The notes beneath the pieces are model-generated. The model was given only the letters and a program-made list of their open reading frames with translations. It had not been told where the DNA came from and did not search any database. A DNA stretch of 64,000 nt, taken from Haloferax elongans ATCC BAA-1513 (lineage in GTDB: Archaea > Halobacteriota > Halobacteria > Halobacteriales > Haloferacaceae). Positions 55,130 through 63,426 of this stretch are shown in pieces. The DNA lies in contig NZ_AOLK01000022.1 of assembly GCF_000336755.1 (NCBI RefSeq), forward strand, positions 258,748 through 322,747, written 5' to 3'. Every line of letters begins with the position of its first letter. The stretch's first letter is position 1. The translations under genes were made by a program, and so were the position numbers.

Positions 55130-56011
55130 ATGGTTACGGTCCGCGCACCCGCCACGAGCGCAAATCTCGGCAGCGGGTTCGACGTTTTCGGTGTGGCACT
55201 CGACCGTCCCGCCGACGTGGTTCACGTCGAGCGAGCGGACCGCACAACAATCGAAGTGACCGGCGTCGGCAGCCAATACATCCCCACCGACCCGAACCGC
55301 AACGTCGTGGGGGCTGTCGCCGAGGCGCTCGACGCACCGGCGCACATCCGCATCGACAAGGGTGTTCGACCCTCCTCTGGGCTCGGGTCGTCGGCAGCGA
55401 GTTCCGCGGCCGCCGCCCTCGCACTGAACGAACTGTACGACCGCGGCCTCTCGCGTGAGGAACTCGTCCCAATCGCCGCAGAAGGCGAAGCGGTCGTCTC
55501 CGGCGAGGCACACGCCGACAACGTCGCGCCTGCGCTCCTCGGTGGGTTCACCGTCGCAACCGACGAAGGCGTCACCACCATCGACGCAGACATTCCGCTC
55601 GTCGCGTGCCTCCCCGAAATCGTCGTCTCGACGCGGGACGCGCGCCGAGTCGTCCCGAAGCAGGCGAGTATCGACGACCTCGTCCACACTGTCGGGCGCG
55701 CAGCGACGCTCTCTGTGGGAATGTGCCGCCGCGACCCGAGACTCGTCGGTGCTGGAATGGACGACCGAGTCGTCACGCCAGCGCGTGCGGAACTCATCAC
55801 CGGCTACGACGAAGTCCGCAGCGCTGCACTCGCCGCCGGAGCAGACGGCGTGACTGTGTCCGGGGCAGGCCCGTCGATTCTCGCTGTCTGCGGTTCGAAC
55901 GACCGAACCCGCGTCGCCGCCGCGATGCTCGAAGCCTTCGACGACGTCGACGTATCCGCCCAAGCCTACAAGACTCGCGTCGGCAGTGGCGCAGAAATAT
56001 TCGAATTCTGA
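55130..56011 (+). CDS. thrB: Homoserine kinase
   Basis: A 293-residue GHMP kinase that phosphorylates homoserine for threonine synthesis. 'MVTVRAPATSANLGSGFDVFGVAL' is the typical ThrB start, and the ATP-binding motif 2 'GVRPSSGLGSSAASSAAAALALN' follows. 'VTVSGAGPSILAVC' is motif 3. The ATG at 55130 is preferred; the frame is open upstream but lacks family sequence. A TTTTATC box at -29 supports its own promoter. Confidence 0.94.
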   Translation: MVTVRAPATSANLGSGFDVFGVALDRPADVVHVERADRTTIEVTGVGSQYIPTDPNRNVVGAVAEALDAPAHIRIDKGVRPSSGLGSSAASSAAAALALNELYDRGLSREELVPIAAEGEAVVSGEAHADNVAPALLGGFTVATDEGVTTIDADIPLVACLPEIVVSTRDARRVVPKQASIDDLVHTVGRAATLSVGMCRRDPRLVGAGMDDRVVTPARAELITGYDEVRSAALAAGADGVTVSGAGPSILAVCGSNDRTRVAAAMLEAFDDVDVSAQAYKTRVGSGAEIFEF

Positions 56012-56144
56012 GTAGTAGTTAGACAGACGTGCGTTCCGTTTATGGTCCCGTATTCAGCGCTGTAAGCTACTGGAACGAATTGACATGGCTCGTGCTAGCA
56101 CGATTCCGAGAAGACTTTTCTCATTAACGCGAGACGTTGTGGGT

Positions 56145-56636
56145 ATGAAACGAGCACTCGTCGTCGTCTCGCCGAACGAGCGGTCGAAGCGCATCCTCCG
56201 AGAAGCCGGTGAATTCGCCGCCGGCAGTGGAGCGGAACTCGTCGTCCTCACGGTCACACCCAGCGAGGAGTTCGAGCGAACACGCTCGGCACTCGCTGAC
56301 GTTGGTTCGTCGGACGTCGTCTACGGTATCGACCAAGCGACCGAATCCGCGCGTCGCCGTGCGGACCGCGTCGCTCGCGAAGCCCTCGACGGACTCGACG
56401 TCGACTACCGCATCGTCGCCGACATCGGCCCAGAAGTCGACTCCGTGCTGGAGACGGCGCAGTGGGAAGCGTGCGACCACCTGTTCATCTCGGGTCGCCG
56501 CCGCTCGCCAGCCGGAAAGCTCATCTCGCGCGACCTGACGCAGACGCTGATGCTGCAGTTCGACGGGCCAGTCACCGTCCTCCTCGGCGAAGAAGACGAA
56601 GCAGAAGCGGAAGAAGACCGCGAGCTGTTCGCCTGA
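56145..56636 (+). CDS. Universal stress protein-like, no clear ATP motif
   Basis: A 163-residue UspA-fold protein, start MKRALVVVSPNERSKRILRE. The fold is clear from the alternating strand and helix pattern and 'HLFISGRRRSPAGKLISRDLTQTLMLQFDGPVTVLLGE', but the G-2x-G-9x-G-S/T ATP motif is replaced (SGRRRSPAG...). It is thus a non-canonical USP. The acidic tail (EEDEAEAEEDRELF) is haloarchaeal. It contrasts with the canonical one at 22176-22610. Confidence 0.82.
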   Translation: MKRALVVVSPNERSKRILREAGEFAAGSGAELVVLTVTPSEEFERTRSALADVGSSDVVYGIDQATESARRRADRVAREALDGLDVDYRIVADIGPEVDSVLETAQWEACDHLFISGRRRSPAGKLISRDLTQTLMLQFDGPVTVLLGEEDEAEAEEDRELFA

Positions 56637-56741
56637 GACAGACGACTAGTTCTCTTTTCTCAGCCACCCCGGAGCAACTGCTCGATTGCGGGCGGCTTCG
56701 CTCTGTGATGCGTCGAACGAATAGAAAGTGAAGAACTCGGC

Positions 56742-57650
56742 TTAGACGCCGCGGCCCTGCAGCTTCTTCTCTTCGGGCATGTCGACGTTCGCTTCGCCCT
56801 TCATGCCCTTGCCGATGCCGGAGGCGATGTCGGCGAGTTTGTCGGGGTCGTCCCAGTTGTTGACCGCCTCGACGACTGCCTTGCCCATCGTCTCTGGGTC
56901 CTCTGCGCCGAAGATACCGGAGCCGACGAAGATACCGTCACACTCGTGGTACATCATGAGCGCGGCGTCGGCAGGCGTCGCGATGCCACCGGCGGCGAAA
57001 TTGACGACCGGCAGGCGGCCCATCTCGGCCGTCTCGTGGACGAGGTCGGCTGGGGCTTCGTGTTCGCGGGCCCACTTCTCGCGCTCGTCGTGGTTCAGAC
57101 CCGTCAGCGTGCGAATCTGGTTCTTGATAGTGCGCTGGTGCGTGACAGCCTGGTTCACGTCGCCCGTGCCGGCTTCGCCCTTCGTGCGAATCATCGCAGC
57201 ACCCTCGTGGATGCGGCGGAGCGCTTCGGGGAGGTTGCGAGCACCGCAGACGAACGGGGCGGTGAACTCGCGCTTGTCGATGTGATAGTCGTTGTCGGCG
57301 GGGGTGAGAACTTCGCTCTCGTCGACCATGTCCACGCCGATAGATTCGAGAATCTGCGCTTCGGTGTAGTGGCCAATTCGGGCCTTCCCCATCACCGGGA
57401 TGGAGACGGCGTCGATGATTTCTTTGACCTTCTCTGGGTCGGCCATGCGAGAGACGCCACCGCGTTTGCGGATGTCGGCCGGAACGGCTTCGAGGGCCAT
57501 GACGGCAACCGCGCCAGCTTCCTCGGCAATCTTCGCCTGTTCAGCGTCGACGACGTCCATGATGACGCCGCCCTTCTGCATCTGGGCGAACCCGCGCTTG
57601 ACGAGTTCCGTCCCGCGCCGGAGTTCCTCCAGGTCGGTCTCCTCTGCCAT
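56742..57650 (-). CDS. pdxS: Pyridoxal 5'-phosphate synthase lyase subunit PdxS
   Basis: A 302-residue PdxS (Pdx1/SNZ) that builds PLP from ribose 5-phosphate, glyceraldehyde 3-phosphate and ammonia. '[24 protein letters not shown]', '[28 protein letters not shown]', '[31 protein letters not shown]' and the C-terminal '[24 protein letters not shown]' are all characteristic and hold the reactive lysines. It starts at Met 57650; the 99 codons upstream are spurious. The glutaminase pdxT is not in the window. Confidence 0.96.
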   Translation of the reverse strand: MAEETDLEELRRGTELVKRGFAQMQKGGVIMDVVDAEQAKIAEEAGAVAVMALEAVPADIRKRGGVSRMADPEKVKEIIDAVSIPVMGKARIGHYTEAQILESIGVDMVDESEVLTPADNDYHIDKREFTAPFVCGARNLPEALRRIHEGAAMIRTKGEAGTGDVNQAVTHQRTIKNQIRTLTGLNHDEREKWAREHEAPADLVHETAEMGRLPVVNFAAGGIATPADAALMMYHECDGIFVGSGIFGAEDPETMGKAVVEAVNNWDDPDKLADIASGIGKGMKGEANVDMPEEKKLQGRGV

Positions 57651-57771
57651 GTTTCTGGCTTGCGACTGGGTACACTTAAGCGGTCGCTTCCGGTCGTCAG
57701 TCACTCCCACGGGCGGCGGCCGCATGGGGAAGACCGGCACCGCTTTTACTCGGCCACGCTTTCGCCCGGTT

Positions 57772-58536
57772 ATGGACGAGGCGACGCGACTGCGCCGCAT
57801 ACTCGACGACCCGAGACGCCTCTTCGGTGACGACGACCTCCCACCGAACACGAACCTGCCGTGGTGGCTCGCGCCGCTTCCCACGTGGCTGGAGAACTTC
57901 GGCCTCAACGTCGCGTGGCTGGTCGTCGCCATCAACCTCGTCGGCACCGCGTTCGGGTTTTGGTACTACGGCATCCACCCGTTTTCTGACCCAATCGTCC
58001 AACTGCAGTTCGCCAGCGAACCACTCGTGATGTGGCCGTTCGTCCCCGACAGCCCGGTGGCGACACTCTTTATCGCTCTCTCGCTCGCGCTCTGGAAACT
58101 CGGACGCTCGAACGAGTACATAAACGCGCTCGCCTTCTTCGGCTGCTGGAAGCTCGGCTTGTGGACGCCGTTCGTCCTCGCGGCCTTCGCCGACTCGTTC
58201 CTCGCGGTCACGTGGTTCCCGATGTATCTGTTTTTGTTCTTCAGCCACCTCGCCATGGTGGTCCAGGCGTTCCTCATCCAGCGCTACTCGGCGTTCCCGA
58301 TTCGCGCCGTCGCCGTCGCCGTCGCGTGGTACGGCTTCAACGACCTCGTCGATTACTTCGTTCCACTCGTCGGCGACCCGCACCACACGGCGCTCCCGGT
58401 CGCTGACTCGGCGGCCGCCTACGGGACGACGGTGCTTCAGGTCGCGGCCGCCGGCGCAGTGTTCCTGACGCTCTTTGCGACGTTCCTCGCGCTCGCAACT
58501 CGCGTGAAAAAGCTCGAACTCGGCGGTCTCGCGTGA
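57772..58536 (+). CDS. DUF1405 family membrane protein
   Basis: A 254-residue protein with about six TM segments and the archaeal DUF1405 pattern: '[23 protein letters not shown]', '[23 protein letters not shown]' and '[16 protein letters not shown]'. Function is unknown; no ligand motif is evident. It lies divergent from pdxS and upstream of a 25-base tandem repeat. Confidence 0.88.
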   Translation: MDEATRLRRILDDPRRLFGDDDLPPNTNLPWWLAPLPTWLENFGLNVAWLVVAINLVGTAFGFWYYGIHPFSDPIVQLQFASEPLVMWPFVPDSPVATLFIALSLALWKLGRSNEYINALAFFGCWKLGLWTPFVLAAFADSFLAVTWFPMYLFLFFSHLAMVVQAFLIQRYSAFPIRAVAVAVAWYGFNDLVDYFVPLVGDPHHTALPVADSAAAYGTTVLQVAAAGAVFLTLFATFLALATRVKKLELGGLA

Positions 58537-58566
58537 GTCGGGGCTGGCGGGCCGCCTGACGCCTCT

Positions 58567-58659
58567 GGATTCGATACGGCTCGGGGGTCCGAACTCGATA
58601 CGGCCCTGGGGTTCCGAACTCGATACGGCCCTGGGGTTCCGAACTCGATACGACCCCGG
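58567..58659. repeat. 25-base tandem repeat, about 3.7 copies
   Basis: Two adjacent identical copies of a 25-base unit (GAACTCGATACGGCCC, then TGGGGTTCC) occupy 58591-58615 and 58616-58640. They are flanked by a diverged partial copy before (from 58567) and a truncated one after (from 58641). It lies in the 160-base gap between the DUF1405 gene and the next gene. It is non-coding and not a CRISPR, because there are no unique spacers. Confidence 0.75.
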
Positions 58660-58696
58660 ACTAGCCTTTTGCTCGTCGCGTGCAAATCGCCGCGCA

Positions 58697-59752
58697 ATGA
58701 CTCTCTTCGACCGCGTGGCCGACCTGCCGCTCACCATCGAGTCCGTCTCGCGCGAGCAATTCGAGAGCGACACGTCGAGTGGCTTTCACCGCAAGACGAC
58801 CGTTTTCAAGCTCTCCGGGGAGGGCGAGACGGGGCGAGGCGAAGACGTGACCTACGACGTTGAGGACCACGACGCGCTGACCAAGACGCCCGGGAACGTG
58901 TTCGACATCGTCGGGTCGTACGACTCGTTCGTCAACTTCTCGGCCGCACTCGACGGGACCGACCTCTTTCCGACGAAAGTTCCCGAGCGCGAACCCTCGC
59001 TTCACTACCGACGGTGGGCGCTCGAATCGGCCGGGCTCGACCTCGCACTCCGCCAGAACGACACAGACCTCGCGAGCGTGCTCGACCGCGAGCGCGACCC
59101 GGTCCGGTTCGTCGTGAGCACACGTCTCGGCGACCCACCGTCGGCCGACCGCGTCGAGATGCTCCTCGAACGTGACCCCGACTGCGAGTTCAAACTCGAC
59201 CCGACGAGCGACTGGGACGCCGACCTCGTGGAGTCGCTCTCGGAGAGAGACTGTGTCCGCATCCTCGACTTGAAAGGCCAGTACGAAGGCACGGACGTCG
59301 ACCAAGACCCCGACCCAGAACTGTACGAGCGAGTCGTCACCGGGTTCCCCGAGGCCGTCGTCGAAGACCCGGCCTTTACCGACGAAACGCGCCCGGTGTT
59401 CGACGGTGCGGAAGACCGTGTCTCGTGGGACGCACCCATTACGGGCGTCGAATCGGTCGAAGCACTCCCGTTCGAGCCCTCGTGGTTGAACATCAAGCCC
59501 TCGCGGTTCGGAACCGTCGAATCGCTCCTCGAAACTATCGAGTACGCCGAGGAACGAGGGATGTCACTCTACGGCGGCGGTCAGTTCGAACTCGACGTCG
59601 GCCGCGACCACATTCAGTTGCTCGCGTCGGTGTTCTACCCCGACGGGCCGAACGACGTTGCGCCCCGAGAGTTCAACCTCCCGGAACCACCGGCAGGGTT
59701 GCCGACGAGTCCACTCACGCCGAGCGAAGGTTCAGCGGGGCTCGACTTCTGA
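58697..59752 (+). CDS. Enolase-superfamily-like protein
   Basis: A 351-residue protein of unassigned reaction. It shows the barrel pattern of the enolase superfamily: Lys166 ('CEFKLDP'), Asp191 ('RILDLKG'), Glu223 ('VVEDPAF'), Asp245 ('RVSWDAP') and Lys267 ('LNIKPSRFG'), in the order and spacing of muconate-lactonizing/o-succinylbenzoate synthase-type enzymes. A Gly-rich 'SLYGGGQFELDVGRDH' follows at about 290-305. The first barrel Lys of the usual KxK pair is Phe-Lys only. It may use a carboxylate substrate, but no operon partner suggests which. Confidence 0.65.
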   Translation: MTLFDRVADLPLTIESVSREQFESDTSSGFHRKTTVFKLSGEGETGRGEDVTYDVEDHDALTKTPGNVFDIVGSYDSFVNFSAALDGTDLFPTKVPEREPSLHYRRWALESAGLDLALRQNDTDLASVLDRERDPVRFVVSTRLGDPPSADRVEMLLERDPDCEFKLDPTSDWDADLVESLSERDCVRILDLKGQYEGTDVDQDPDPELYERVVTGFPEAVVEDPAFTDETRPVFDGAEDRVSWDAPITGVESVEALPFEPSWLNIKPSRFGTVESLLETIEYAEERGMSLYGGGQFELDVGRDHIQLLASVFYPDGPNDVAPREFNLPEPPAGLPTSPLTPSEGSAGLDF

Positions 59753-59817
59753 GGACCAAAAAATGAGGGATGGGGGAAGGTGTACAGGAAGGGTGAACGA
59801 CGTGCGTCCGTGCCAGC

Positions 59818-60240
59818 TTAGAGGACGTTGAGGCCGACGACGCCCCCGAGTACCAGCCCGTACGCGAGGTGGAACACGAGGAAGCCGACCGCCTGTTGCA
59901 TATCGGCTTGCATGCCGAGGACGAGTCGCATCCAGAACACGGCGGCGACGACGAACAGGACGATTGCGTAGGCGAGGCCAGCAATGATGCCCGCAGTGAG
60001 CGTCGAGACGCTCAGCACTAGCGGGACGACGAGCACGAAGACGATGCCTGCGACGGTTCCGTACAGGAAGTGCAGGGCCATGCCTTGCATCATGTACTCC
60101 GCCGGGGGGTCGTCGCCGACGTACTTCGACCAGAAGGCCGCAGTCGGCGGCGGAGAATCGTCTCCCATCGTCATCATCAAGGCGGTCATGACTACGGTCG
60201 CGAGCAGCCCACCGACGAGGCCTGCGAGTATCGACGCCAC
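59818..60240 (-). CDS. Small multi-TM membrane protein, unknown function
   Basis: A 140-residue protein with four hydrophobic segments (about 5-25, 55-74, 78-103 and 115-138), a Gly-rich first helix and a loop with 'DDSPPPTAAFWSKYVGDDPPAEYMMQG'. It resembles other haloarchaeal membrane proteins of unknown function (DUF6789-like), with low certainty. It is converging with the enolase-like gene. Confidence 0.6.
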   Translation of the reverse strand: MASILAGLVGGLLATVVMTALMMTMGDDSPPPTAAFWSKYVGDDPPAEYMMQGMALHFLYGTVAGIVFVLVVPLVLSVSTLTAGIIAGLAYAIVLFVVAAVFWMRLVLGMQADMQQAVGFLVFHLAYGLVLGGVVGLNVL

Positions 60241-60405
60241 GTGTTGTTCACCCGGCTAAAACTGGGGGCGGAACCCGATTAAGCGCGAGGCGGCACGGTT
60301 TGCCGGATGCACCGCGCCCCTAGGCTTATATACACGATAGTGACCAGAACGCACAGCCCCGTCCCGTCTTGCACATCGTTCCGCCCATGGGTTGGTTCAC
60401 GCGGC

Positions 60406-61332
60406 TTACTCGTCGCTGTCGGCGTGGGCGCGCACCCACAACTCACCGATGCGCGAGAGTCGCGTTCGGTAGGATTTCCCGCGTTCCTGCTGTTCGATGT
60501 AGCCTTTGCCACCGGGACCGAGGCGGTCTACGTTGTAGATGACCTTCGACCGGAAGGAGTCGGTGTACTCCTCGTTCATCTCGCGGGCGAGCGCCTCCGC
60601 GAGTTCGGAGACGGACCCGAACTCGCCGTGTTCGCCGAGTTTGAACAGGATGACTTCCTCGAAGGGCTTGACGTTCGAGAAGGACGCGACCGGGAGTTCG
60701 ACGATGTGTCGGTCGTCGATTTGCTTCGCGCCGATTGTGGTTCCGCGCTCGTCGAACTCCGCCAGGAGGTCCGACGAACTCTCGATTCGCTCGCGGAGTC
60801 GCTCGTCGTCTATCTCGCCGGATTCGAGGATGTCTTCGAGGAGGTCACGCCCCGTGCGCAACTCCTCGGCGAGTTCGCTTTCGAGGTACTTCTCCGGGGC
60901 CGTGTAGTAGGTGTGGATGCGCTCGCGGTCGGCCTGCCGTTCGACCATAATCGAGTGCGCGGCGGTCGCGAAGGCAAAGGAGACCGGCCGCGGCATGGCG
61001 CTCACGTTGACCCAGACTTCGCCCGGTTCGTCGTCGTCGCCCCGGAGTTCGTCGTCGGCGTCGAGTTCCGCGTTGATGAGGTCGTACGCCTGCTCGAAGG
61101 CGGCGTCGTAGTCGTACACGTCGTCGACGACGACCCGGTGGGTCTCCGCGCCGAGGAGGTTCTGGAAGTCCTTTTCGAGTTTTCCAGAGAGGTCCTTCGA
61201 GTACTCGACGTTCGCCTCGCTCCCGACGGCCCCCTCCAGCAGGATGACGCGGTCGACGTCCAACTGGTCGCGAATGAGCGGCGCGATGAGTCGGTCGTAG
61301 TCGAACCCGACGGGAACGATGTGCGTCTGCAT
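60406..61332 (-). CDS. HFX_2341-family transcriptional regulator (CARF-like N-terminus)
   Basis: A 308-residue protein. The N-terminal domain (about 1-145, 'THIVPVGFDYDRLIAPLIRDQLDVDRVILLEG' and 'EVWVNVSAMPRPVSFAFATAA') has the Rossmann-like look of CARF/Csa3-type ligand domains. The C-terminal part has a winged helix ('HGEFGSVSELAEALAREMNEEYTDSFRSKVIYNVDRL GPGGKGYIEQQ'). It matches the haloarchaeal HFX_2341 family of regulators. In Csa3 the CARF domain binds cyclic oligonucleotides and the HTH controls CRISPR genes, but no CRISPR or cas gene lies nearby. Start is Met 61332. Confidence 0.75.
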   Translation of the reverse strand: MQTHIVPVGFDYDRLIAPLIRDQLDVDRVILLEGAVGSEANVEYSKDLSGKLEKDFQNLLGAETHRVVVDDVYDYDAAFEQAYDLINAELDADDELRGDDDEPGEVWVNVSAMPRPVSFAFATAAHSIMVERQADRERIHTYYTAPEKYLESELAEELRTGRDLLEDILESGEIDDERLRERIESSSDLLAEFDERGTTIGAKQIDDRHIVELPVASFSNVKPFEEVILFKLGEHGEFGSVSELAEALAREMNEEYTDSFRSKVIYNVDRLGPGGKGYIEQQERGKSYRTRLSRIGELWVRAHADSDE

Positions 61333-61499
61333 ACGTTGAACGGTGGTGTGGCAGTTATAAAAATGGCCAGACTGTCGGTCGGTGAGCCGGGCGCTGGCGG
61401 TGTGTCTCTTCTGCACCGTGGAGTTCGAGGACCCGACGAACGACTCCACAGAGAGGCGAAGGAAAGTAATTTTATTGCTGACACTACTGCAGGTCGCCC

Positions 61500-61691
61500 A
61501 TGGAACGAAACAAGGCGCTCACGGTGTACGTCATCCTCCCGTGTCTCCTGTTTGGGATTGTCTTCGTGGCCGCACTCACGAAGCTCTCTACCAGCGTCAG
61601 TCTCAACCAACTCCGCCTGTTGACGACCGCATTCGGTGTGGTCTTGACACTAATCGTCCACACGAAGAAAGACGAATTATCGAAGCAGTAA
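61500..61691 (+). CDS. Small two-TM membrane protein
   Basis: A 63-residue protein with two hydrophobic segments (about 8-26 and 38-54) joined by a short loop, and a basic tail (HTKKDELSKQ). A TTTTATTG box 25-33 bases before the ATG fits leaderless transcription and supports the call. No family is recognised. Confidence 0.6.
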   Translation: MERNKALTVYVILPCLLFGIVFVAALTKLSTSVSLNQLRLLTTAFGVVLTLIVHTKKDELSKQ

Positions 61692-61771
61692 GTTCCGACC
61701 CACTCGTGAGACCACGATTCGACTGACAGTAATTCCACAGCAGATTCTCGTTGTCACATCTTCGCAGGGCT

Positions 61772-62893
61772 TCAATCGCCACTCCACCACTCCCACACCA
61801 ACCAAACCCCAACTCCACCCACAAACGCCACTCCCAGATTCACCACCACGCCAACGACCCCAATCGCGACGACAAACGGGGACGCACCGACCCCAACCTC
61901 CCGAAGACTCGTCCGGCCTAACTGTACCCCAATAATCGCAAGTACGACGCCGAGCATCGAAACCGGGTACGCGGCCGCAACGTCCACGGCAAACAGGGCG
62001 ACGAGCACGTATCCAACCCCCAACACCACGTTCGCGCCCGCAGTCCGGGCACCGAAGGCGTATTTCCCGGCAACCCCGCCGCTGCCGTGGCACATCGGAA
62101 GGCCGCCGAAGGGGACCGCGAGGAGGTTCATCACGCCCATGCTGGAGGCGAGTTCGTCGGCCGACACGTCGCGGTCGAAGTAATCCGAGAGGAGGACCGA
62201 TGTCGCGAGGGCGGCGTTGCCGACGGTCATCGCCAACTGGGCGGCCGCCGCTTCGAACGCCGGGAGGGTGACAGTCGCGAGCGTGAACGTTGCAGGCGTG
62301 AACAGCGCGCTGTCGCCGAGCGACGGAATCGTGAGTCCGAGCGTTCCAACGTCGGACGCTGCAATCCCGGCACCGACCACGAGGACGGCGAGAGCGCTCA
62401 GATTCCAGCGCCGGGCGAGAGCCGCGAAGGCGGCGATGCCGACCGCAACACCGGCCAAAAGCGGGTCGCCGACACCCAGTTCGATGCCCGTCGAGAGGAG
62501 AACGAGTGCGACGCCGAACTGGACGCCGCGAACGACGGGCGCGCCGATGTAGTGGCTCAGTCGGCCGAGTGAGTTCGTTCGACCGATAGCGAGGAGGGTG
62601 ACACCGAGAACGAGACCGGCGACGAGCGCCTCACCAGTGGTGACTGTCTCGGCGAGGAGGAGGGCCGCGAGCGCCTTCATCGGTTCGACCGAAAGCGGGG
62701 CCGCGTAGTACAGGCCCCACACGATCTGAAAGACACCGAACCAGACGAGGACGAGCGTCAGCGAGAGGTCGGTCAGCCGTGCGACGGCGACCACGATGGG
62801 GAGGACCGTAACCGAATCACCGACCGCACCGGTGAACTCGTTCCACGCGAAATCGACGGCGAGTTCGTCGCGATACGGCAGCGATACGGCCAT
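61772..62893 (-). CDS. MOT1-like molybdate/sulfate transporter
   Basis: A 373-residue polytopic protein with about ten to eleven TM segments. The segment 'GGLPMCHGSGGVAGKYAFGARTAGANVVLG' matches the conserved MOT1 (molybdate transporter 1) motif P-x-C-H-G-x-G-G, and 'NEFTGAVGDSVTVLPIVVAVA' the first. MOT1 is a SulP-related family for molybdate; the ion specificity cannot be fixed from sequence. No molybdopterin gene lies next to it. Confidence 0.75.
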   Translation of the reverse strand: MAVSLPYRDELAVDFAWNEFTGAVGDSVTVLPIVVAVARLTDLSLTLVLVWFGVFQIVWGLYYAAPLSVEPMKALAALLLAETVTTGEALVAGLVLGVTLLAIGRTNSLGRLSHYIGAPVVRGVQFGVALVLLSTGIELGVGDPLLAGVAVGIAAFAALARRWNLSALAVLVVGAGIAASDVGTLGLTIPSLGDSALFTPATFTLATVTLPAFEAAAAQLAMTVGNAALATSVLLSDYFDRDVSADELASSMGVMNLLAVPFGGLPMCHGSGGVAGKYAFGARTAGANVVLGVGYVLVALFAVDVAAAYPVSMLGVVLAIIGVQLGRTSLREVGVGASPFVVAIGVVGVVVNLGVAFVGGVGVWLVWEWWSGD

Positions 62894-62977
62894 CCAGACA
62901 CAGTACGATGGATTCCTGCAAATATGTTTGCGTAACGATAGGTGTGCGCAGACAGAGTGAATTGAAACTGGATTCAG

Positions 62978-63364
62978 TTACTCCCACTTCGAGATGTCGA
63001 GGTGGACGCCGCCACGGATGAAGTCGATTCCCATGAAGACCATCATGGGGACGATTGTGACGATGGCCAGCGCGCCGAAGAAGACGTCTCCGCGCGTTCC
63101 ACCGAGCTCTGGCGCAACGTTTGCGACCATCCCGATGCCGAAACAGAGGTATCCGAGGCCTGCGACGACGTGCCAGTCGAGCGATGCTGCTCCGACGCCG
63201 ACCGAGTCGCGCAGTGCGGCGGTAATCAAGAGCAGTCCGGCCATGGCGAACCCGCCCATCCAGACCCATTGGTGGAGGTGTTCGGGCGAGCCAAAGAGTG
63301 CTATCGGGAGGGCGAGAACGACCATGTCGAACACGCCGAGTCCGAAGAGAAACCGTCGTTTCAC
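62978..63364 (-). CDS. Small membrane protein, GTG start
   Basis: A 128-residue protein if started at the GTG at 63364 (VKRRFLFGLGVFDMVVLALPIALFG). It has four hydrophobic segments (about 5-22, 35-50, 63-85 and 93-112) and ends ISKWE. The frame is open upstream but encodes an Arg-rich sequence unlike a protein, so the GTG start is preferred. No family is recognised. It lies between the transporter and the isochorismatase gene. Confidence 0.55.
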   Translation of the reverse strand: MKRRFLFGLGVFDMVVLALPIALFGSPEHLHQWVWMGGFAMAGLLLITAALRDSVGVGAASLDWHVVAGLGYLCFGIGMVANVAPELGGTRGDVFFGALAIVTIVPMMVFMGIDFIRGGVHLDISKWE

Positions 63365-63426
63365 ACGGGTGACCTCACCCAGTGACGGTGTAAATCCACC
63401 GACATTATTGTGGCGCGTAAGTCGGC

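Noticed and set aside
58567-58659. CRISPR array
   Set aside because: The units are directly adjacent with no unique spacers and only about four copies, so it is a simple tandem repeat.
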